Assembly (NCBI RefSeq): GCF_031755915.1 | Contig: NC_083389.1 | Coordinates: forward strand, 15,803,001-15,867,000 | Source of the DNA: Ziziphus jujuba | Lineage: Eukaryota > Streptophyta > Magnoliopsida > Rosales > Rhamnaceae | Direction: 5' to 3' | DNA length: 64,000 bases | Shown: positions 1 through 11,431 of the stretch, piece after piece | Position numbering within the stretch: the stretch's first letter is position 1 | Layout of the letters: each line of letters opens with the position of its first letter | Notes under the pieces: model-generated | The model's database searches: none | What the model saw: only the letters and a program-made list of their open reading frames with translations | What the model was told of the DNA's origin: nothing | Position numbers and translations under genes: made by a program

Positions 1-574
1 TCTCTAGCTTTCTTTCTCTCTCTCTCTCTCTCCTCCCCTCTTTCTCTTTCTTCCCCTCGGCTAACGTGTTTTTGCCAAAATAAAAGCCACCCGTGGGTGA
101 TGCTGTTCACTCAGGTGATTGGTTGAAAACACGACACGCGACACATACTATTCAGTAAGTCAAAATATATTAAAATATTACGGTATTCGAAAAACTTTGC
201 ATGTCCATAACTTTTTAACCAGATATCCACTTTAAGCGTGCCGCTAGTCTATGAACTCGTATCGACGAGTACTTCACAATGCATGAGTCAAAGTTCAAAT
301 TTGCATGAACAAAAAGTCAACTCCGGCACCCCTTGGACAGTTTGGACCTCAACTTGTTTTGCTCATAACTTTCAAACCGCAACTCCGTTTTTGACGTGCT
401 ACTAGTCTATGAACTCGTGACAATGTGCACTTTTTAGCGGTATCTCAGTCAATGTTAAACTCCATTAGGAGCAAAAAGTCAACATTTGACCCCTTCTCGG
501 TCAACGAAAGTCAAACCCGGTTAACCTTGGTCAAATTTTAGAAATTCCGATGTACTTCGGAACGGGGTGTTACA
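1..574 (-). mobile_element. End of a minus-oriented solo LTR (Ty3/gypsy), cut by window edge
   Basis: This is the terminal part of the LTR seen complete at 42377-45823; it starts in a (CT)n tract and ends with GGGTGTTACA, the reverse complement of the family 5' end TGTAACACCC. The next five bases, gcttc (575-579), are one half of the target duplication seen intact at 42372-42376 and 45824-45828. The other half and the rest of this LTR lie upstream of the window. Confidence 0.9.
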
Positions 575-674
575 GCTTCTCATTGGTGCCATTCGCTTTG
601 TAACGATTAGCCTACATCCTCTAGTGATTCAACGAACTTATGTGTATTTTTTAGATCTTTTAGGAGGGTTTTGA
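575..674 (+). pseudogene. 3' tail of an LTR-split phylloplanin-like gene
   Basis: The stretch aligns with the last third of the phylloplanin-like coding region (equivalent to the P1 C-terminus after its fourth cysteine) and ends with TGA at 672-674, at the same place relative to the downstream flank as in P1. It has no start because a solo LTR ending at 574 separates it from the 5' part, which lies before the window. The same tail is present at 45824-45923 behind P4, where both halves are visible. Confidence 0.8.
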
Positions 675-2184
675 CTGTAATCCTCATATTATAAAGTACT
701 ATATTATATATGCACACACGCACACGCACACACACACACACACACACACACTAATATATGTGTGTTTTCTTTCTTCCCACATAAACATGCTGGTCGTTAA
801 TGGTATCTATATAATACCTAGCTATAGCTACGGTAAATGATCGTGTGCATAACGTTAGGTACCGCAACATGTTGCATAACGTAGGTGCTCATACTATGCA
901 AATGATCGTGTGCTTTTTATAACAAAATTATATATATATATATATATATAAAGAAGGACCTTTAATTCCAATGTCAATTATCCATTAATTTACGTAACAA
1001 AGAAGATAGTAATGGTTTTTACCAAGACAAAAAAATGATGGTAGTTATGGCCTAATTTCCATTTCAGAACTAGAGAGGCATCCTCACATAGCCTGCCGGA
1101 AGAGTAAGGCGACTAAGGCCTTTGACTATGCCCGTTTCATTAAAATGCATAATGGGCATATCTCTACGTACATAGCATGCAAATTGGTGAATAAAAAGTT
1201 GGTAACAGTTAAATGATCTGCCAGCTAGAGTTTGGCATGGCTATAATTAAGCAAAGTCAACATATATAGAGTGGATCTCACTACATATCCACATGATGAT
1301 TTTAATATTAAAATATTTTATTAGTTTTTAAATTACTTTAATGATTAAAATTTGAAAATGAATTAATAGTCTAAAATGGATTTAATAAAATTTTAAAATC
1401 TTATTAAAAAAAGGAATTGTATATAGAAAATATATTTTTAAATTTTAGCTCGTAAAATGATTTGATGGATGAAAAATAAAATTTTATTGAGACATAATAT
1501 GAGCTTCGTAAATAGTCATGCTATGGTAAGCTTATACACTGACACTATAATGAGTATTTTATATCCCACCATATTTGATGAGATGAAAAAAATAACAAAC
1601 AAATAAATTTATAAAAACCATACATCTCATCAAATGTGGTGAGTTGTGAGATGCCTACCATAAAATAAATATGCAAATATATTTTAACAAAATTATATAT
1701 ATATATATATATATATATGAATTCATAAGTTGAAATTGTTCTACTGAAAAGTCATTCACATATTTTTTATAAGTTTTTGGATTAATTAAAAGTTGAGATT
1801 TAAAAATATATGCGGGATTTATATGAATCCTAATAGGATTCACTGTATTTTCTCACGTTTTTAATATTTTACTAGATTCATATAATACACAAATATATAC
1901 ATTTTTAGATCTTAATTTTTATGGCAATTTAAAAATTAATAATAAATGTTGTGATGATTTTTTTATTTGGATGGTTTTGATAATATAATAACTCTCTCTA
2001 TGTAAAAAGTTATGTTTTATTATAGGTGATATAAATTGATAACTCAAAATTGAATAATTTAATTGAGTAAACATCAATCCTTTGCGCTTGCCACGTCAAT
2101 AGATTCCAAACAAGGTTAGGAACATAGCAATAAATCCATAGGCCTAAAGTCATCCTTTAAACTGTATTTTTTTTTTTTTTGAAG
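675..2184. other. Intergenic, AT-rich; (AC)n tract and a rearrangement junction
   Basis: The 3' flank of the split gene holds an (AC)n/(GC-AC) tract at about 710-751 followed by TAATATATGTGTG, then switches near 838-858 from sequence found downstream of phylloplanin genes to sequence found upstream of them (compare 8274 onward). From about 860 to the TATA box it is nearly identical to 8274-9619. It contains (TA)n runs near 930 and 1697. The small ORF at 1655-1843 is just AT-repeat translation. No gene seen. Confidence 0.7.
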
Positions 2185-2193
2185 TATATAAAT
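2185..2193 (+). promoter_or_regulatory. TATA box of phylloplanin-like gene P1
   Basis: TATATAAAT lies 91 bp upstream of the ATG and is followed by an A-rich leader with CAAGAACAACAACAAAAT. The same motif and leader precede P2, P4, P5 and P6 at the same distance. Confidence 0.7.
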
Positions 2194-2283
2194 CCATAAG
2201 TGGTTCTTCCAAAGATCTGCAAGAACAACAACAAAATAAAAATAAATAAACTCTGATATCACAAAGTAGCTAGATTGCAAAGA

Positions 2284-2754
2284 ATGGCAAAAAATCCTTC
2301 AGCATACTTGCTCTTCCTTGCCATCTTGGTTCTTACCACAGCCACATCCTCATCCGCCACGTCTCTCAATGTGGCTGTTGGATCTCAAGTTCAGGTTGTT
2401 GGCAGGGTTACTTGCCCGGTCAGAAGGATTCTGCCTCCCTCTGGCCCACCTGTGGTTGGTGTTAATGTCAGCTTGTCCTGCGATGGAGACAGGACCAGTC
2501 TCGGGCAAGCCGTCACCAATGCCGGCGGTTTTTACAGCATCGCTCTCAACGTGGGTCCGGGCATTCTCTTTAACACAACAGGCTGTGCCATCTTTGTCAA
2601 CCTTCCTCTCGCCAACTGCACTGCTCTCCCTGCCTCTGGAGTAGTTAGAACCCCTCTTCGCTTGCTTTCCATTGTCCCTTTAACGGTTAGCCAACTTCCT
2701 CTCGTGATTGACGAAATTCGTGTATATCTTGGAGAACTTTTAAGAGCGATTTGA
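2284..2754 (+). CDS. P1, phylloplanin-like / Ole e 1-like small secreted protein
   Basis: The 156-aa product has a hydrophobic signal peptide at about residues 1-25 (MAKNPSAYLLFLAILVL, cleavage near SSSA), then a single domain with four cysteines in VTC, LSC, TGC and ANC contexts, a PPSGPPVVG turn and the pattern G-x-F-x-x-x-L typical of pollen Ole e 1/phylloplanin proteins. Three N-glycosylation sequons are visible (NVS, NTT, NCT). Phylloplanins are secreted leaf-surface proteins, some with antifungal activity; that role is inferred from the family. The ATG at 2284 is chosen over the upstream in-frame TTG because it begins the signal peptide. The gene is intronless, has a TATA box 91 bp upstream and encodes the same protein as P2, P5 and P6. 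Confidence 0.8.
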   Translation: MAKNPSAYLLFLAILVLTTATSSSATSLNVAVGSQVQVVGRVTCPVRRILPPSGPPVVGVNVSLSCDGDRTSLGQAVTNAGGFYSIALNVGPGILFNTTGCAIFVNLPLANCTALPASGVVRTPLRLLSIVPLTVSQLPLVIDEIRVYLGELLRAI

Positions 2755-2817
2755 CTGTAATCCTTAATTATAAAGTACTATATCTATCTATATATATATA
2801 TATACGCACAAACACAC

Positions 2818-2839
2818 ACACACACTAATATATGTGTGT
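2818..2839 (+). other. Possible 3'UTR stem-loop (AC arm / TG arm)
   Basis: About 60 bp after the P1 stop, ACACACA, an 8-nt AT loop and TGTGTGT form a potential 7-bp hairpin. The same arrangement follows every phylloplanin copy (near 742, 10250, 24590, 45990, 48075, 55515). The AC arm varies in length as a microsatellite. A role in 3'-end formation or stability is only a guess. Confidence 0.45.
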
Positions 2840-5379
2840 TTTCTTTCTTCCCACATGAACATGCTGGTCGTTAATGGTATTTATACAATACCAAGTTATA
2901 AATAACTGTTAATGACTATGCATAATACTAAATAAAGGAGAAGAATTTGTTGTTTGCTTTTGTCTTCCTTATATTTTGCTGCTGTGTCTCTATTTTCATT
3001 GCTTAATTTTGCATTTTCACCATCTAATTATATACCAAGGACATATCATGAATTAGGAGACTGAAATTAATTGGTAAAGGAAATTAATTTATAATTATTA
3101 ACCGAATAATCCTTCATCTCTAGCTTCTTTGCATGTTACGTTTTATTCTATAGTAATGCTATTATTCGCGAGGTTGCCCACCTTAACAACCATCTATTAC
3201 TGTCCGATTATCACAATTGCATATATCTAACCAAACTCTTCGAATTGAGAAATTGCTTATCCCCCATCATAAATTGAGCAACCTGGCCTATAATAGCAAA
3301 ATTTTTATATGTGAATAGCCAAAAAGTGTAGTGAACTTACTTTACTATGAATGAAAGATCGAAACAATGAAATAATATGAGCGAAGTCCCAAACAAATTC
3401 TTAAGGACCTAGTTATTTTTCAAGTTTAAGAATCTCATATAAGCACCATAAATCAGATAAAAAAAAATAATAATAATAACACCAATATTATACTACCTTG
3501 TTGGCCTTTTATCTTTATTTGAATTTAAAATGAAAATTAATTATGCAAAGCTTAAACTTGTTGTTAAAAGCATTTATAGACCTTTCAAAATTCATATTAA
3601 AGTCTCGGTAATAAATTCTAAATTATTAAAGATGCCTCTGTAAAACTTTTTTTTTTTAATAATAAATTTGTAAAAGGTGAAGGAAAAGTTGAATTTTATA
3701 TGTTTAGAGTTTAGGCATGTGCTTTACAATTTATTCAACAAGAATTATATGAGTGAAATAGTAAACAAGCATCTGACAGTGTTAAATATGATATGTACAG
3801 AGAGAAATTCTTACATGAGGAAAAATCTACTTTATCATTTTTAAAATTTAATATACTTTTGAAGTTTATAAGTCCTGATAAGGTTCACTTAATTTTTATA
3901 GGATTTTAGCATTTTATTAAATTTTAAAAGTCTCAAATCTTTTTTAAATTCCAATCCTTTAAACATTTTAAAATCTAATAATAAAAGTACTAATGGAAAA
4001 TCCATTTGCTCGGGTTGGCTGGTGGCAAAACAAAGTGGTGCAAGTCCTCCATTGTAAGCCCTTATATCAAGTCAACAATTGTGATTTAAAAATAAACAAT
4101 GATATAATATAAGATTTGATATTTACTAAAATCATATTTGAGAAAGTGAACTTTATAAAGTTGGATGAACCATAAATAAAATTTTAAATTTAAAAATTTA
4201 GAGCAGTCCAACAACTTCCAAAGTAAGACAAAACAATTAATCAACTTGATAGAATCTTGGTTGCTATATATGGAAAAAAAAAATATTTTGTTATTGAAAT
4301 ATTATTCATATCTTTGTTATATATCCATTTTCAAACATTTTCAATAAATGCAAAACGTCTCTAAAGCATTTTCCAAATTAATCTCTAATTTTTTCGAAAA
4401 AAAAAAAAAAGAAAAAAGAAAAAAAACTACTATTTATCCAATCCTCTATGGATCCAATGGGATTCCAAACCAAGCCTTGCGCCGTTTATCTTCCATAATT
4501 ATCCAGTAATGATTAATTCATGGCATTTTCTTAGCGAATGTGTGAAAGAGGGTTGACTTGTGTTTAAGAAGCCAACGGCTATGAAATTTTGGAGTTAGCT
4601 AGTTTGCCTTTAGATTTTGGGTTGTAAATTAACTATAACTTCATCTCTGGACAATATTCTATGGGATGATGGGTTTATGCCATGCTATTTAATTGTGTTT
4701 TTTTTTCTATGTTACCCTTTTAAAATTTCAAAAACAATAAGCCAATTAAGACTGTTTTTCCTAGTTGATTGGTTACCTGCTAAATTTAATGAATCCAGGC
4801 TAGTCGACGGCTCAAGTAAATTACGCCACAAAGTCTTCCAACTCAGTTTCATATAGATATTTCCAACACTGAAATGCGGCCGATGTCAATGATGCATTCA
4901 AAAAGGAAAGTAAAATCGGAAAGAGGGTTTCCAGATAAATTTCGTTTTATTTATTTATTTTTTTGGGTTGTTGGAAGATATTGTAAGACAAAATAGCTTA
5001 GCAAAAAGCAATAAACCGGTGGCAATAACGCCAATTGTTCTTGAAGACTCCTGATGTGGGAGATTTTCTTCCACGAGGGGTTAGTACTTTTTATTTTTAA
5101 TGGAGTTCCGGTAAATTTTACTCTGAAAGGTTGGAAATAATATCTCAAACGGATGATTCCATGATGTAGGTGTGAAGAGTTTATTTGGTAGCAGACCAGC
5201 CTCACTAATATAGATTGCTAGGACTTGGGAGGGAGTTTATTTTTGTGTTTTGGTTATTCATAATTATTTGCTGATTTTTCCTATTCTATTTAGTTAAAAA
5301 CAAATATTTTATTTGCTGATTAGCCTTATAGACCTTTATGTGTCGCCGAAACTGGGAAGAGCTTTCTTCTCTCCCCCCA
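2840..5379. other. Intergenic spacer between P1 and PNSB2-A
   Basis: AT-rich unit spacer with poly-A and poly-T runs (4397-4426, 3648-3658). Around 4000-4020 it lacks the GC-richer block found in the P2 and P3 units (11405-11640, 25430-25670): sequence jumps from a shared 'aaatccatt' to the shared 'ggct-gtggcaaaac' part. The segment 4530-4860 is conserved in the other units (12090-12300, 26220-26560) and may include PNSB2 upstream sequence. No convincing gene. Confidence 0.6.
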
Positions 5380-6988
5380 ATGCCTTCTGCTCTTTCCTTA
5401 TCTCTTTCCCCTGCAACAACCACAGTTTCAGTTCCTGAGAACCTTAATGAGAAATTCAGCAGGAAAGGCACTAAATTTTCGCAATCCGACAACATTCCAA
5501 TGGTTCAGCTAACTGTAAGGAATGGTAGTTCCTTAAAGCTACAAGTACTTGATGCTCTTGTTACTTCATACAAGCCTAAAGTGTACTGGAAAGATGATGG
5601 CTTTGAGGAGGTTCTTTATACAATTCCTGCAAATGGTTCAGCCTCTACTAGAACCAAAGGAGGGATCGGTTTGTTCATCAATGATGCATCAGAGCCTGGA
5701 TCAAAGGGTCACTTATGCTTGCTGAATGGACTGTAAAAGATGTTGATTTTGATGCCATTGATGCTCTCCAGGTACTGCTTAATTCAACTGTCTTGTTCCA
5801 TTTGCAAAGGTTCAGATGGTATGGTTCTTGATGCTTCTAATTTTCTCGATGAAAGTCTAGGCCTCATTTGATTTATTTACTCCAATATCCTTGCTGTAAT
5901 AGCTATTTTCCTTTTGCTAGTGTTTTGTGTCCAATTCCACCAAAGTTATGTCGGGTACCTATTGTCCAATTTATCCACCTTCCAGTGGCTATTTTGTTGA
6001 ATTTCAGTAGTAGGAGAGTTTTGGAAAGGGGATTCTCGAGTGGATAAAATGCCTAAATCATATCTTTGTGAGAATCAAAGTACATAGTTCTAAAATGATG
6101 AAACCAGGGAAGAAAATGTTCTTCTTTTCTTTCTTTCATTTTTTCCCATGCCATTGCTTCTTTGTTGCAGGTTGAACCGAGCTGCACCAGTGGAGTACCT
6201 GATCTAATGTATGTTGTTACACTAAATCCGGTAAGCATGGCTACAGCACACATTGTGAAGAACAAAGGAAAAAAGAATGTGACTCTTACAAATGTTATAC
6301 TTAGCCATTTCAAGTTCAAAAGGCAAAATATGGCAGCCATCCAAGGTCTCCAAGGCTGTTCTTACTGCTCAAGCCCTCCTTTATCGTCGCCTTTCGAAAT
6401 ATTATCACTTGTTGAAGCAATGAAAACTGAAGATCCAGCATTGTTTGCTTTTGGTTATGAGCCTGAAAAGAAACCGGGTTTGTGGACTTCTCAAGACGTG
6501 CCTTTTACCATTCTGAACAACAAGCTCAGCCGAGTTTATGTAGCCCCTCCTAAAGAGAGATTGAAAGGCATTTTACAACACACCAGCTTCAAAATATGAA
6601 ACTCTTGATCAGGTACATTGCTATTGAATTTCTTCTAATCGAAGCCAAGTTTTGTTTACAAAGTGACGTGGTAGAATTTGAACTGTTTCAAAACCAAACT
6701 TTACTTGTGAAAAAACAAATGGGATCAAATGCTGACAGATAGAAAAATGGCACACCATTATTAGTCTCTTAATTAAGTTGGCAACTCTAACATGATTGTT
6801 ACCGTTTTCAAGGACGAGAATTGTTCTTCAGGGTAATAAGGATGGGATTTGAGGAGATCTACTTATCAAGCCCTGGCTCTTTCTCTGAGAAATATGGGAA
6901 GGAATATTTCATGTGCACTGGTCCTGATTCCATGTTGGTACCTCTTGTTGTGAAGCCTGGTGAGGATTGGAGGCATGATAACTTGTAA
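5380..6988 (+). pseudogene. PNSB2: PNSB2-A, pseudogene of plastid NDH subcomplex B subunit 2
   Basis: Three exons are recognisable: 5380-5771, 6171-6612 and 6812-6988, with phase-0 introns opening GTACTG and GTACAT. The product resembles photosynthetic NDH subunit of subcomplex B 2 (NDF2/NDH45), a galactose-mutarotase-fold subunit of the thylakoid NDH complex in cyclic electron flow; landmarks include SYKPKVYWKDDGFEEVLYTIP and [13 protein letters not shown]. Compared with copies B and C it has a 27-nt in-frame loss in the presumptive transit peptide, a 1-bp deletion near 5706 that stops the frame at GLNGL-stop, a 1-bp insertion near 6566, an intron-2 acceptor changed from CAG to CAA, and an 18-nt in-frame loss before the C-terminal HDNL. 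Full length would be about 350 aa. Family assignment is from memory, without a search. Confidence 0.75.
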
Positions 6989-7699
6989 TTAATCTTTCAT
7001 ATAGAATTTCCATCTTCTTCTTTAATCCATTCTTTCATTTTTTTTCCCCCCTTCTTTCTCTTTTATTTTTCACCCTATTTCCTTTTTTTTACTAAGTTGT
7101 ACACACCTGTTCCTCCAATCTATCAAAGCAACTTTTTTTTTCTTTTTTTTTTTTTTAAATTAAGTTGAATGTATGTTCCCCCCCTCTTCTAATGAAAATA
7201 GTGATTGAAAAAAAAAAAAAATTAGCTCTGAGTGTTAGAATTCATCCTGAAACCAAAAATGAACCCTGTATGTCCAAATTTTCAAGAAGTTTGAATTTGG
7301 ACTAGGACAGTCTTTTTCCCTACATATGCATAAACAACGCAACACTAAGCAAACAAAAGCAATATGTTTAAGAGCCTCATCAGTTTTGAACAAGTACTGC
7401 TTCCATTAGTCTAACATCCAAAGTTGTCTTATTGGTCGAAACCACCCAAACAGCAGTGACAAAAATAACATTCCAGATAATAAAAATTCCATACAGAATT
7501 GTGATGAAGTTATTAGTTTGTAATATTAAAGTTTTATAACTTTCCACCAAAAGATTTGGGATCATTCTTTGCAGCCCCCAGTTCCAATCAAATTCTTTTA
7601 GAGATGTAGCAATCTGAAAACATGAAAAACAATCTCTATGACTAAATTGCAGACAGAGCAAAGAACTTAAATTGTTAAACCTATCTTTCTGTCGCAAAA
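6989..7699. other. 3' flank of PNSB2-A
   Basis: Pyrimidine-rich then AT-rich sequence with poly-T (7133-7156) and poly-A (7208-7221) tracts, shared with the flanks of copies B and C. The minus-strand ORF at 7380-7697 is not preserved in copies B and C and looks like chance. Confidence 0.6.
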
Positions 7700-7768
7700 C
7701 TAATGGTCAACGTTGGGAATTATAGCCTTCAAGGACCATATATGCCATACAAGTCCCACTTCATTTGA
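7700..7768 (+). pseudogene. Decayed remnant of an unidentified terminal exon
   Basis: This matches the 84-bp exon-like stretch at 21937-22020 and 29370-29453 but has lost the splice acceptor and the first codons (reads TCTGTCGCAAAAC instead of TTTGCAGCTTAATTCAAC). The remaining codons encode VNVGNYSLQGPYMPYK and end at TGA 7766-7768. The parent gene is not recognised. Confidence 0.45.
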
Positions 7769-8101
7769 TTATCATCAAAACAGTAGCCAATAAAGTAAAG
7801 CAGATTTTATAGAGAGATAACACCAGGCTTAATATTATTAAGATACATTATTCTTCACATCTAGTTTCACTCACAGGAGTAAAATCACTACAGTTTCACT
7901 AGATAAAAACATTGTTAAGCTACAAAATTGGATCAAGCTGAAAAGCATTGACCAGTAGTTCGTAGCATTAAGCAAAATTGGATTTTCTTATTTGGGTAAA
8001 TTACACAACATTTTTCCTAGTTTGGTAATTTTACTTAAAACACCAATCTGTCTTTTAGAAATTGCAAATACTTATGTAATTTATTTTAGTTTTTTGTTGC
8101 A

Positions 8102-8140
<39 letters not shown>

Positions 8141-8347
8141 CCCTTCCTTCTGTCAATCGGTGAAAAACATAGTTATTGTTATTTTTTTAATAGCAGAGAA
8201 AAAACCTCATCTGCTCACCATACTATATATATATATAGAGCTGTACTATTTATCCTCCTCTATAGTGCACGCCTAACGTTAGGTACCGCAACATGTTGCA
8301 TAACGTAGGTGCTCATACTATGCAAATGATCGTGTGCTTTTTATAAC

Positions 8348-8389
<42 letters not shown>

Positions 8390-9619
8390 AAGGACCTTTA
8401 ATTCCAATGTCAATTATCCATTAATTTACGTAACAAAGAAGATAGTAATGGTTTTTACCAAGACAAAAAAATGATGGTAGTTATGGCCTAATTTCCATTT
8501 CAGAACTAGAGAGGCATCCTCACATAGCCTGCCGGAAGAGTAAGGCGACTAAGGCCTTTGACTACGCCCGTTTCATTAAAATGCATAATGGGCATATCTC
8601 TACGTACATAGCATGCAAATTGGTGAATAAAAAGTTGGTAACAGTTAAATGATCTGCCAGCTAGAGTTTGGCATGGCTATAATTAAGCAAAGTCAGCATA
8701 TATAGAGTGGATCTCACTACATATCCACATGATGATTTTAATATTAAAATATTTTATTAGTTTTTAAATTACTTTAATGATTAAAATTTGAAAATGAATT
8801 AATAGTCTAAAATGGATTTAATAAAATTTTAAAATCTTATTAAAAAAAGGAATTGTATATAAAAAATATATTTTTAAATTTTAGCTCGTAAAATGATTTG
8901 ATGGATGAAAAATAAAATTTTATTGACACATAATATGAGCTTCGTAAATAGTCGTGCTATGGTAAGCTTATACACTGACACTATAATGAGTATTTTACAT
9001 CCCACCATATTTGATGAGATGAAAAAAATAACAAACAAATAAATTTATAAAAACCATGCATCTCACCAAATGTGGTGAGTTGTGAGATGCCTACCATAAA
9101 ATAAATATGCAAATATATTTTAACAAAATTATATATATATATATATATATATGAATTCATAAGTTGAAATTGTTCTACTGAAAAATCATTCACACATTTC
9201 TTATAAGTTTTTGGATTAATTAAAAGTTGAGATTTAAAAATATATGCGGGATTTATATGAATCCTAATAGGATTCACTGTATTTTCTCACGTTTTTAATA
9301 TTTTACTAGATTCGTATAATACACAAATAGATACATTTTTAGATCTTAATTTTTATGGCAATTTAAAAATTAATAATAAATGTTGTGATGATTTTTTTAT
9401 TTGGATGGTTTTGATAATATAATAACTCTCTCTATGTAAAAAGTTATGTTTTATTAAAGGTGATATAAATTGATAACTCAAAATTGAATAATTTAATTGA
9501 GTAAACATCAATCCTTTGCGCTTGCCACGTCAATAGATTCCAAACAAGGTTAGGAACATAGCAATAAATCCATAGGCCTAAAGTCATCCTTTAAACTATA
9601 TATATATTTTTTTTTGAAG
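7769..9619. other. Intergenic spacer upstream of P2 with long (TA)n tracts
   Basis: AT-rich unit spacer with (TA)n microsatellites at about 8104-8136, 8222-8238, 8352-8386 and 9129-9152. All differ in length in the copy at 53021-54884. From 8274 onward it is nearly identical to the sequence upstream of P1. No gene seen. Confidence 0.65.
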
Positions 9620-9628
9620 TATATAAAT
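9620..9628 (+). promoter_or_regulatory. TATA box of phylloplanin-like gene P2
   Basis: TATATAAAT 91 bp before the P2 ATG, same context as P1. Confidence 0.7.
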
Positions 9629-9718
9629 CCATAAGTGGTTCTTCCAAAGATCTGCAAGAACAACAACAAAATAAAAATAAATAAACCCTGATATCACAAA
9701 GTAGCTAGATTGCAAAGA

Positions 9719-10189
9719 ATGGCAAAAAATCCTTCAGCATACTTGCTCTTCCTTGCCATCTTGGTTCTTACCACAGCCACATCCTCATCCGCCACGTCTC
9801 TCAATGTGGCTGTTGGATCTCAAGTTCAGGTTGTTGGCAGGGTTACTTGCCCGGTCAGAAGGATTCTGCCTCCCTCTGGCCCACCTGTGGTTGGTGTTAA
9901 TGTCAGCTTGTCCTGCGATGGAGACAGGACCAGTCTCGGGCAAGCCGTCACCAATGCCGGCGGTTTTTACAGCATCGCTCTCAACGTGGGTCCGGGCATT
10001 CTCTTTAACACAACAGGCTGTGCCATCTTTGTCAACCTTCCTCTCGCCAACTGCACTGCTCTCCCTGCCTCTGGAGTAGTTAGAACCCCTCTTCGCTTGC
10101 TTTCCATTGTCCCTTTAACGGTTAGCCAACTTCCTCTCGTGATTGACGAAATTCGTGTATATCTTGGAGAACTTTTAAGAGCGATTTGA
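9719..10189 (+). CDS. P2, phylloplanin-like / Ole e 1-like small secreted protein
   Basis: The 156-aa product is identical to P1: signal peptide at residues 1-25, four cysteines, NVS/NTT/NCT sequons and no intron. The identity runs beyond the gene: about 8274-10650 matches 860-3240, after which the two units diverge clearly. That pattern suggests recent gene conversion or a recent extra copy rather than simple old tandem duplication. The TATA box and A-rich leader are intact, so P2 is probably expressible. Secretion is inferred from the signal peptide and a surface-defence role only from the family. Confidence 0.8.
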   Translation: MAKNPSAYLLFLAILVLTTATSSSATSLNVAVGSQVQVVGRVTCPVRRILPPSGPPVVGVNVSLSCDGDRTSLGQAVTNAGGFYSIALNVGPGILFNTTGCAIFVNLPLANCTALPASGVVRTPLRLLSIVPLTVSQLPLVIDEIRVYLGELLRAI

Positions 10190-11431
10190 CTGTAATCCTT
10201 AATTATAAAGTACTATATCTATATATATATATATATACACACAAACACACACACACACTAATATATGTGTGTTTTCTTTCATCCCACATGAACATGCTGG
10301 TCGTTAATGGTATTTATATAATACCAAGTTATAAATAACTGTTAATGACTATGCATAATACTAAATAAAGGAGAAGAATTTGTTGTTTGCTTTTGTCTTC
10401 CTTATATTTTGCTGCTGTGTCTCTATTTTCATTGCTTAATTTTGCATTTGCACCATCTAATTATATACCAAGGACATATCATGAATTAGGAGACTGAAAT
10501 TAATTTATAATTATTAACCGAATAATCCTTCATCTCTAGCTTCTTTGCATGTTACGTTTTATTCTATAGTAATGCTATTATTCGCGAGGTTGCCCACCTT
10601 AACAACCATCTATTACTGTCCGATTATCACAATTGCATATATCTAACCAAACTCTTAGAAATGAGAGATTGCTTATCCCCCATCATAGATTGGGCGATCT
10701 CTATATGTGAGTAAAAAAAAGTGTAGTGAACTTACTTTACTATGAATAAAAGGTCAAAGCAATGAAATAATATGAGCAAAGTCCCAAACAAATTCTTAAG
10801 GACCTAGTTATTTTTCAAGTTTAAAAATCTCATATAAACACCGTAAATCCAATATTATCCTATCTTGTTAGCCTTTTATCTTTGTTTGAATTTAAAATGA
10901 AAATTAATTATGCAAAGCTTAAGCTTGTTGTTCAAAGCATTTATAGACCTTTCAAAATTCATATTAAAGTCTCGGTAATAAATTCTTAATTATTAAAGAT
11001 GCCTTTGTAATTTTTTTTTTTTAATAATGAATTTGTAAAGGGTGAAGGAAAAGTTGAATTTTATATGTTTAGAATTTAGGCATGTGCTTGACAATTTGTT
11101 CAACAAGAATTACATGACTGAAAATGGTAAACAAGCATCTGACAGTTGTTAAATATGACATATACATATAAAATTCTTACATGAGGAACAATATACCTTA
11201 TCATTTTTAAAATTTAACATACATTTGAAGTCTGTAAGTCCTGATAAGGTTTACTTTACTTTGATTTTAACATTTTATAAAATTTTATAAATCCCAAATC
11301 TATTTTTAAATTCTAATCTTGGAAGTAATTTAAGATCTAATAACAAAAGTACTAATGAAAAATCCATTAGATATCCTGAAAAAATATTGACTGTGTATAT
11401 CAGCGAGTGAAACTCACATCAGATCGATCAG
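10190..11431. other. Spacer downstream of P2 (carries 17-bp deletion)
   Basis: AT-rich 3' flank with the AC/TG stem-loop near 10250. Near 10497-10507 it lacks a 17-bp segment present in P1 (about 3062-3095) and in the duplicate at 55760-55790. No gene seen. Confidence 0.6.

Noticed and set aside
2318..2644. 108-codon ORF overlapping P1 in another frame (also at 9753, 47569, 55018)
   Set aside because: Shadow of the phylloplanin frame; identical only because the DNA is identical, with no signal or domain of its own.
4617..4856. 79-codon ORF present in several units (also 26307, 49870)
   Set aside because: No ATG at the start, and later parts shift frame between units through indels, so the conservation is of spacer DNA, not of a protein.
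6053..6340. 95-codon minus-strand ORF across PNSB2 intron 1 and exon 2
   Set aside because: Antisense shadow of the PNSB2 exon with intron sequence at its end.
8100..8140. Possible small proteins with YIYIYI repeats
   Set aside because: Translations of (TA)n microsatellites whose length differs between the two array copies.
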